64,000 nucleotides of DNA from Romanomermis culicivorax (taxonomy: Eukaryota > Nematoda > Enoplea > Mermithida > Mermithidae). Made by a program: the position numbers and the translations under genes. Below are positions 57,701-64,000 of the stretch, piece by piece (within the stretch, counting starts at the first letter, position 1; every line of letters starts with the position of its first letter). Under the pieces are notes generated by a model. The model worked only from the letters and a program-made list of their open reading frames with translations. It was not told the DNA's origin and made no database searches. The DNA is taken from assembly GCA_963922205.1 (NCBI GenBank), contig CAWUHX010000010.1:1860001-1924000 (forward strand), given 5' to 3'.

Positions 57701-59658
57701 CCTTGCGAACGTAACTTTTGAAAATCCAAAACTTTCCTAGAATTCATTATCGGTCAATGAAAATATGATCAGTTAAGAAAAAGTTCGTCTTTAAAGCCCA
57801 ATTCCAAATTGATTTACAAATGCTAGAGCAATGTATTCACATCACCGAGTACATAAAAAGAAAAAAACGTGTAAGCATAATTTGAAAATTTTTCACATTA
57901 CTTAACCCAGGGTCCCACCCCGTCTAAATTTTTCGTCTAACCTTAAACGTGTTTAGCTTGAACGTCTTTTGAGAAACATTGAATAAACATATGACGTCAT
58001 TTTAGACGTAAGTTAGACGCGTTTAGCGTTGAACGCTTTTTGAGAAACCGGTCACTGGAATAGTGAAAATTCGTATGAAAATAGTCTTAATTATTCACTT
58101 CAATGGAACTTTTGACATGGAAAAACAAGAACCATATCGTAATGATCTATTATCTTAAATGTAGAACAACAACGAATCATTTCATCTCTGTTTGTGAGTT
58201 AAAAGTGATTCAAAAAATTTGAAGAGATACATTTTAAACCAACATTTTATATATAATTCGAATGAGATTTTCAACTCAAGTTTCAATCGAGCTGGAGCCA
58301 TATATGCACACGGGGGAGGGTTTGGGGGTTTTGACCCTGAGCAGATTCCTGCTGACATCCAGCAGATTTGACTCCCCCAGCAATGATTGAGAAGTTGACG
58401 AAGGAAAAAGATCAACAGAGAAGAGAAAGTCGTCATAAAAATGGAAATGATGCTGTAGTTCGACAATTTTACTAAACAAATCATACTTGATTCCATAACA
58501 GTAACATGAAAACTTTAAAATGTGCTGTCTAAGCAAATAATTTCACATATCTGACTAATATAGGTTGAAGAATACGCTGCTTGGATGTTAGACTTTCTGA
58601 GACCTTTCTTTTCGTTATCAAAAACGAAAAAATTTTGTATTCTACTATCTGTCCTGGCTGACCCCGAGCAGAATTTATATGCTGTGCATGGCTAAAGGCG
58701 ATATAAACTGTAATAGAAATAATACTGAACCAAAGCTAATGATCTCAAGGTGTATACTCAATTTCAGAGAAAGAACATTTTTGATGGGGAAATAAGCTTT
58801 TTGATCATACACACATTGCACACACTTTACAAAATCCTTACTTTTTAAATTCGATCGTAAGTTGTGTAAAGTAAACTGATGCTAGTAAAGTATCCTTGAT
58901 TTTCCTATTCTTTTGGGCATTTTGCCTTCTTCATTATCTATTTTTCTGTATTTTTTCAATACTTCTCTTTCTTTTTTCCAGAATCACTGTCGCTCGTAAT
59001 TTATAGATCAGGTTTAAGAAAATTTTCTGGAGCTATATTAGTGTGAAGGATTTTAACTTAAACAATTCCTATTTTTCGTTCGAATTTAGGCGAAATGTCG
59101 GGTCACCGTTTTGACAACCGCTGAGAATTTTTCAAGCATTACTAACGCACATTGAAACTTTTCGCTGGCTTTTGGGACTTAGTGTTTGTTTAGAAAGTTT
59201 AAAATAACTAAAAGTGAGGGATTGCAAAATGCATAGATAGAGCACATAAGGAAAACGGAAACGTACGCTATGTTCCTTTGCGTGAGACACGTCAATAAAA
59301 TTTTCGTTTGTTTGAACTCGTCGTCGTCGTCGAAAAGAGCATTTTCGACCGACTTCGAAAATTCATCGTAGCCGTCGTCATCGGAGCTCGCCGCCGTCCA
59401 ACGACGGTCGAATAAATTGGAAAACGACAACGGTTTCGAACAAAAAATAACGTTTCGATAATCGATGGTGATCGGAGAAATACCGTCTATTAATTTCGCC
59501 GCCGACGACGACGACGGTTTAAAAATCGATGGAAATTTGGCGGATGTCACTTCTCTGTTCAAAACTATAGATTGGGGCGTCAAAATTAAAATCAGAAAAA
59601 TCGCGCCAACTAGAGTATGCAGGACGGCCCCGATGCCGTTTAAGTAAATGATTTGCAT
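51670..59658 (-). CDS. four-helix membrane protein with long cytoplasmic tail, unplaced family
   Basis: Minus-strand exons 59658-59267, 55959-55729, 54254-53626 and probably 51764-51670 join in phase (392+231+629+95 = 1347 nt, 448 aa). Helix 1 about 6-26 (NGIGAVLHTLVGAIFLILIL); then a roughly 115-residue loop rich in Ser and Asp; helices 2 and 3 about 144-166 and 182-204 (FSVFLTVLWFIAGAFLWIF); helix 4 about 229-254 (WKVAASMLLLFVIFLIVQII). A tail of about 190 residues follows, Ser/Arg/Gln-rich. The topology recalls MARVEL-type proteins (synaptogyrin LWFV block) or TMEM179, but I see no decisive signature. The start is the ATG at 59658; the frame is open further upstream. The last exon is uncertain (two open frames). 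Role unknown; the tail with charged and Ser-rich stretches suggests cytosolic interactions. Confidence 0.7.
52402..52770. mobile_element. CATACATGCGCA-type MITE, exact 8-bp target duplication
   Basis: CATACATGCACAGC ... CATGCGCATGTATG, flanked by GCTGTGAC at 52394-52401 and 52771-52778, identical. Confidence 0.9.
52880..53085 (-). mobile_element. decayed CATACATGTAA MITE fragment
   Basis: GCGCGAAGCGCC hairpin, TGACATTTTTCGTTC, GGCTAGCCATATAGCCGATG and CACTTCCTCTTCAATTTAACATG in family order. Confidence 0.55.
53626..54254 (-). CDS. membrane protein exon C: helix 4 and tail
   Basis: Acceptor AAATCTTAG|ATGG, donor TTCTG|GTAAGG. Opens WPYEFEYNSILYHFYTPPTM, helix 4, then PCPPPPMLSS and a Ser/Arg/Asp tail with CCHH. 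Open reading continues on both sides but lacks coding character there. Confidence 0.78.
55729..55959 (-). CDS. membrane protein exon B: helices 2 and 3
   Basis: Acceptor CTCTCCAG|GAAACG (an alternative CTACAG|ATG at 55976 has the wrong phase for exon A). Donor AGGAA|GTAATT leaves AA, completed by A of the next exon. Encodes YLGLSTAILSIAAGLVQIIL and FSVFLTVLWFIAGAFLWIFM. Confidence 0.75.
56213..57452. mobile_element. hAT-like element with GGGCCG-rich ends, about 1.24 kb
   Basis: TAGGGACCTCCACGGGCCGC at left, GCGGCCCATGCAGGTCCCTA at right, with CGGGCCGAGCC words inside, typical of hAT ends. I find no matching 8-bp flanks. A second hAT-like end (CACTGTTTTTTTTGCATGG with a GTTTCGCCATTTGGCGAAAC palindrome) lies at about 56619. 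In intron 1 of the membrane-protein gene. Confidence 0.6.
57905..58050. repeat. inverted AACGTGTTTAG words
   Basis: GTCTAAATTTTTCGTCTAAC..AAACGTGTTTAGC..GAACGTCTTTTGAGAAAC recurs as TTAGACGCGTTTAGCG..GAACGCTTTTTGAGAAAC. Probably a decayed small MITE; ends not defined. Confidence 0.35.
58298..58700. repeat. decayed CATACATGCGCA-type MITE
   Basis: CCATATATGCACACGGGGGAGG, CCAGCAATGATTGAGAA and CTGCTGACATCC words match 52402-52770 and its flank in inverted orientation. Confidence 0.5.
59267..59658 (-). CDS. membrane protein exon A: helix 1 and large loop
   Basis: Opens MQIIYLNGIGAVLHTLVGAI; donor AACATAGC|GTACGT leaves two bases. A second candidate donor (TTGAC|GTGTCT) has the same phase. The loop holds acidic SSDDDGYDEF and ALFDDDDEF. 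Codons use GC-rich third positions (TCG, GCC, GAC), unlike the flanking AT-rich DNA. Confidence 0.7.
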
Positions 59659-59989
59659 AGTAAAAAAAGAAAATTCGAACACGAGTCGATTACGGTTAGA
59701 CGGTACGACAGTGTACAATCAAAACGTAAAGTTTAATTTACACAAGAGCACTTCACTCTTACGCGAAAATTTTGATTTGCAAGTAAACTTTGGAGAATTT
59801 GAACGTAATCAAATCCAGACGAGAGTATATATTTTTCACGGAAATTATGGAAAAATTTTTCTGAAGATATGCTCATGGCAGTGTAATCGCGGAGATTCCT
59901 AGTACTTTCGTAGTCCTTTCAGGTTTGTAAAAAAAGACACAGATAAGAAGGTACTGTATTAGTAGAAAGTTACACAAAAGCATACACGT

Positions 59990-60343
59990 ATTGGTGGAAG
60001 TGCTAAGAACCGCCTCCCAGAAATCGTATGCCATATGGCTAGCCGCTGGGCGACCCCCCTCCAGGATTTTCCGATCCTATGGCTAGCCATATGGTAGTCA
60101 TAGGGATCCCCATACTTTTGGTCGGAAAAATACTGAAAAATAACAATTTATGAACAAAAAATGGTCAAAAACGTTAATTTTCTAGGCGCTTCGCGCCATG
60201 GATACATTTTAGAAAAAATTTTTTGAACCGTTTTCGGACTTTTTTGGTGAAAAAATCAAAAAAAAAATTTCTTAAGAGATCCTTCCCCCTAAATTTTGGG
60301 GAATTAGTGACTCACCAGACCTCGTGGCCCCGTTATATGTATG
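59990..60343 (+). mobile_element. CATACATGTAA MITE, left end truncated
   Basis: CCCAGAAATCGTATGCCATA, CTAGCCATATGGTAG, GGCGCTTCGCGCC at about 60184 and CCCCGTTATATGTATG end. Confidence 0.75.
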
Positions 60344-60448
60344 TACAAAAGTGAGGACTTGTTGTAATGATGCGATCAGCTGTTCATTACGCGGCATGCC
60401 CCGCACTCACTACCACCACTACAACCAAATTTCCGAACCATCCACGTA

Positions 60449-60521
60449 GCTCGGTTAGCGCAGTTGCGTAGGGCGTCTGCCATGTATGCAGTAAGTCGGG
60501 GGTTCGAGTCCCTCACCGAGC
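60449..60521 (+). tRNA. tRNA-like sequence, probably a pseudogene or SINE head
   Basis: 73 nt fold as a cloverleaf: 7-bp acceptor stem GCTCGGT/ACCGAGC, T arm with GGTTCGAGTCC (B box), A-box-like TAGCGCAGTTGCG, anticodon stem CTGC/GCAG (four pairs). A T run at 60526-60530 could end Pol III transcription. The 7-nt loop CATGTAT puts TGT at the anticodon but has A where the universal U33 belongs, the D stem has a G-G mismatch and the D loop is odd. No adjacent repeat copies seen. A functional tRNA is possible but unlikely. Confidence 0.5.
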
Positions 60522-60824
60522 GCTATTTTTCTGACGCGTTGGTCGCGTAAATTTGGGCATATGGCAAATCTGCTCAACAACTTCATTATACATAAGCATT
60601 TCTAGAAAAACAGACCATGGCCACAATAAACTCAAGTATCGAAGAATCAAATTCAGGGACGATAACAGCCTGCTATCAATATCAAACGCATTGCTGGACA
60701 AGACATGAAAAAATGCAAGAAATGTCAATTATAAAGCAAAAAACATGTTACTCGTATTAGGGGAACTGCAACAAGTAAAATTTTTAATCTTTACATTTTT
60801 AACATTCAACAAATTCAACCTACA

Positions 60825-61226
60825 TTATAACTTCTCATTAACCGGTCTCAATTTAAAAGCCGCGGTCGAAGCTAAATCATCTTGCCGATTTTCCAATCGA
60901 TACAATGTGTCCAATTTTTCTTTCAAACCGTTATTTACCCGATCGATTTCTTCGGCGATAATTTTTTGATCGTGTTCGATCAATTTTTTAGACTTTTCTA
61001 CCGGCAAACGGACGAAAGTTTTGGCAAAATTTAGATAAACTTTTTTAATGGAAGAATTCCCGTCTAATTTGGTCAACGATCGTATACATTCGCGATTCGA
61101 TTGACGTTTTTCGTCCAAATGCACCAGTTCTTTTTTATCGAGTAGAATTTCGTCGCCTATCGATTCGATGCGTTCAAGTAAGTCCGTCAGTTCCGACAAT
61201 TCCCGGTCAACTGATTCAAAGTTCAT
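60825..61226 (-). CDS. PDRG1: PDRG1, prefoldin-like subunit of the URI/R2TP chaperone complex
   Basis: Single-exon 133-aa ORF, the same length as human PDRG1. A beta-prefoldin-like protein that associates with URI1, UXT and PFDN2/6 in the R2TP/prefoldin-like (PAQosome) assembly acting on RNA polymerases and PIKKs. Residues 27-46 read ILLDKKELVHLDEKRQSNRE (human VLADKRQIVDLDTKRNQNRE); residues 71-88 FVRLPVEKSKKLIEHDQK (human FIKMPHPETKEMIEKDQD). N- and C-terminal helices (SELTDLLERIESIG and IIAEEIDRVNNGLKEKLDTL) should form the prefoldin coiled-coil. The start ATG at 61226 gives family length; no intron needed. No overlap with neighbours. Confidence 0.93.
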   Translation of the reverse strand: MNFESVDRELSELTDLLERIESIGDEILLDKKELVHLDEKRQSNRECIRSLTKLDGNSSIKKVYLNFAKTFVRLPVEKSKKLIEHDQKIIAEEIDRVNNGLKEKLDTLYRLENRQDDLASTAAFKLRPVNEKL

Positions 61227-61382
61227 AGGAGAAAAATTGATTTAATCAAGTTTCTAATTGTGGGAATCGTCGACAATCTAAAGCAAGGTTTTATTATGTA
61301 CAATTATTTACCCTAGTAATGGCGATGATTAAAATTTAAATGTAATCAAAACATACAAATTTGTCAGTTGGTCACCTAGTGC

Positions 61383-62150
61383 AGGCTTTTTCGTTTTGAA
61401 AGTTATGAGCCAAATGGCTCCTAGGCATAATTTTTTTGGACCCAAATTTGAATTTTGGGAGCCAAAATTTGTAATTGAAGACTATCGAAAAATAGGCTTG
61501 TATCACTGTAGAATGTATATAAATAAATTATATGGTTCAGTTGATACGTGTTCAAAAAAATTACTGTTCAACATTTTATTTCCAACCAGCGTTTTTCTGG
61601 TGCGAGCATCTTTCTACATGTACAATGATCGGGAAAGAAATCTTCGTACAAACAATTTTTTTGTATGCAAAAAAACACGACATTTCGTGTATTTTTGCAC
61701 AAAACTTTTTCCAAAATAGTACTTAAGTTCGTGTTCTTCTGATACAAAAGTATAGGGTATTGAAAATGCAGCTTCTTTTCTTATTTCTTCTGTTATTTCC
61801 TGACTTTCAAACGCTCTGCGCCGAAATTGTTTTTAAATTCTGACGTTCTAAAATGCTAGAAAATCAATTTAAGAACATTTTATTCAATAAACATAAGGTT
61901 AGAATTTTCTGCTCAAGAACATTTCTTAATCATTTTACTATGTTCATACTTTCATCATGAGTTTGATAAAATTCAAATTAAACTTGAAACTTTTGAAAAT
62001 GACTTCTATGATGATTATGAATTCAAACTCGGCTCCATGTTTAAAATTATAGTTACAAAAAAGTTGGAAAAATTGAGAATTTGAGCTCTTGAATACATCG
62101 AAATTCATTATTTGTTTGCTGAATCCCCACATTTTTCCCTTTCTCGAAAA
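61383..62150. mobile_element. partial copy of the 18705 hAT element
   Basis: Begins CAGGCTTTTTCGTTTTG, then GAGCCAAATGGCTCCTAGGC, and continues as the complement of 18840-19800 (CATTTCGTGTATTTTTGCAC, AGTATAGGGTATTG). Right terminus not identified; a CAAAGGTGAACC repeat (also at 12210-12345) follows. Confidence 0.6.
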
Positions 62151-62495
62151 TTAAAAAGTGTTAAAAAAGGCAAAGGTGAACCTTTTGTTTTTTTCAAGTC
62201 GAGTCAGAAGTGCCAATTTTACAGTAAATTGAGTGAAAAAATGTGTGGCCCACCCAAAAAAATATCCTGGCAACAGGCCTGACTGTAATAATCATTATCA
62301 TACATATAATTGGTGTGGTTGGGAAACCCCTCACAACTCCGTCGGCCAAGTGCCCAAATGTTGGGAGAGACACCCCGACCTAAAAAATTGGGCAAGAATA
62401 ACATTTTTGACTTTATTTGGAAGTGGCGAAAATTTTAACTTCGTGGGGTCATTTTTGACTCCTCCAGAATTTTGGAAAAATGGGGTACCACTACC

Positions 62496-62580
62496 CAGTG
62501 TTTTTATTTTCTGCACAGTGCAGACTTTTGAGACTTCGTGCTGAATTTTTTGGTGATTTCTGCACTGGTGCAGAATTTTT
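62496..62580. repeat. left end of a CTGCACTGTGCAG hAT-like MITE
   Basis: CAGTGTTTTTATTTTCTGCA then GTGCAGAC and CTGCACTGGTGCAG; the rest is displaced by the element at 62627. Confidence 0.6.
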
Positions 62581-62626
62581 TGACTCACGTGTTCGATAAC
62601 ATTATATTCTTCTATAATGTGTCAGG

Positions 62627-63611
62627 CATGGCCGTGCGCAAGGGGGGGACGGGAGCGGCCGCCCCCCCCCCACATTGAGGCAGTAACTCTAAACCGAAAA
62701 CATGCGTTTTGGTGGACTTTAAAAGGTCAAAATCTCAAAATTTTCCGGCGCTTCGCGCCGGTCATGGGTATAATTATAACTATATTCTATCAGGCGCGGC
62801 CGTTAGCATATCTACTTCGACTTACTAACTAATGCTCAACAGTTTCTATCAATCAAGCTAGCTCGTTTCATTTTCCAATCGTTTACAGTCAATTATGTCG
62901 CCGAAAATAGAGATTTTTCATCAAGTCTCTCAATTTTTTCCCTCGATGATTGGAATTTTTTAAACGTTTGCAATCTGAACTTTTGCGTTTATTGAAGGTG
63001 GAAATTGAAGACATTACTCTAGAACGCGATTTCAAAACATTTGTTCACGAATTATCTGATGGAGAGATTTATTTTTCAGCGTTTTAGAATACAAAAACCC
63101 GAAAATTTTTCCGGCGCTACGCGCCGGAATGGGAGGCAAATTACGCTTCATCAGTCTGATTTTTATTTATTTCCCAACGTTATGAAAGTTCATTTTCCGA
63201 CGTTTTAGAAAGTGAAAATCAAAAAATTTTTCCGGCGCTCGGAGCCGGACCATTCTATAGAACACCAATATATTCTTCATGAGCTCATTTTGACTAATAT
63301 AACCAGAATTTTCTCAATTTTTTTCCTCATTTTTGCAGGTTTCTGACTACAAATACAACAAAATGCTTGGGTATGCTCCTAAAATGCATAAAAAAGGATC
63401 CGTAGCCACATTATAAGCGTTTTTAAAAATGTGGAAAATTTTTGGAAAATGAGGAAAAAAATTTTGGGTCCGGTTCTCATGTGGAAAAAATCTTAGAGGG
63501 AAAAAACGGTGATGCACACAGTATATCCGCGTAAGATCAACATTTTCTGGGGCTATTCAGTGAAAAAATCTAGTCCGCCCCCCCCATGAAAAAATCCTGC
63601 GCACGGCCCTG
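62627..63611. mobile_element. hAT-like element with GGCCGTGCGCA ends, 985 bp
   Basis: CATGGCCGTGCGCA / TGCGCACGGCCCTG ends, flanks GTGTCAGG and GTGTTAGG (7 of 8). Interior has three GGCGC-type hairpins (about 62747, 63112, 63231) and G8/C8 runs near the ends. Confidence 0.78.
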
Positions 63612-63777
63612 GTGTTAGGTCAGCCATTGATTCTGAACTTTTAAAATCAATTATTTTCTCATTTTAAGACTTTGAAATGTCTAGTCAAAAAAACAATAAA
63701 TTTGTTCAAAATTAGCATTGAAGTACATATTTAATTGGCTTTTTTCCTATATTAACTATTATTGTATTGTAACAGGC

Positions 63778-64000
63778 ACTGTTTTTCCCCCAAATCGTGC
63801 TTTTTAGGAAAAAAATTCGGGAAAGGGAAAAAAATTTGGGCTCTTTCCCTATTTCAGGAAGAAAACTTTCGGGATTGGATATAGAAAAGAAGAATTTTGG
63901 TGCATTTTAGAAGGTCATAATCTCTCAATTTTCTGGTGCTTCGCGCCTTTTATAATTTTAGTAATCATTATTATGTATTACCTAGCTGAGCCGCGGCTTT
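63778..64000. mobile_element. hAT-like MITE running off the window
   Basis: Starts CACTGTTTTTCCCCC; contains GGTGCATTTTAGAAGGTCAT and GGTGCTTCGCGCC, the shared core. The other end lies outside. Confidence 0.65.

Overview
This is a nuclear segment of an invertebrate animal genome. It is AT-rich, with genes split by spliceosomal introns (GT..AG, several in-phase junctions) and an intergenic and intronic space packed with short DNA transposons. The protein genes belong to animal families: a YAP/Yorkie co-activator, the mitochondrial EMRE subunit, an ADISSP (human C20orf27) homologue, a PDRG1 prefoldin-like protein and an unplaced four-helix membrane protein. I see no prokaryotic operons, CRISPR array, rRNA or retroviral/retrotransposon genes. 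I cannot name the phylum.

Layout. 1-10.8 kb is almost all transposon: two CATAC-type MITEs plus a window-edge fragment, a Harbinger relic, a Tigger relic, hAT-like MITEs and a tandem array of about 95 bp. 10.86-24.56 kb (+) is a five-exon ADISSP homologue (204 aa, all exon phases agree); its first intron carries a 1.7-kb pogo-like element and its second a three-level nest of insertions. 26.58-27.10 kb (-) is EMRE (two exons proposed). 28-36.8 kb is transposon-rich with no gene recognised. 37.02-49.41 kb (+) is a nine-exon YAP/Yorkie gene (556 aa, phases agree throughout). 51.67-59.66 kb (-) is a four-helix membrane protein with a long cytoplasmic tail. A tRNA-like sequence lies at 60.45 kb, PDRG1 (-) at 60.8-61.2 kb, and hAT-type elements fill the rest.

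The genes do not form a functional unit; they look like ordinary neighbours. YAP/Yorkie is the Hippo-pathway effector, EMRE tethers MICU1 to the mitochondrial calcium uniporter, and PDRG1 belongs to the URI/prefoldin-like chaperone module.

The most unusual signal is in the repeats. Several hAT-like MITE subfamilies share a CAGTGTTTTTT-type end, 8-bp target duplications and a common core, yet each carries a different palindromic word just inside its ends. A GGCGC-loop-GCGCC hairpin recurs in these and in a MITE family with different ends, with the stem kept and the loop varying. All homology statements come from my reading of the sequence and memory of the families; no search was run.
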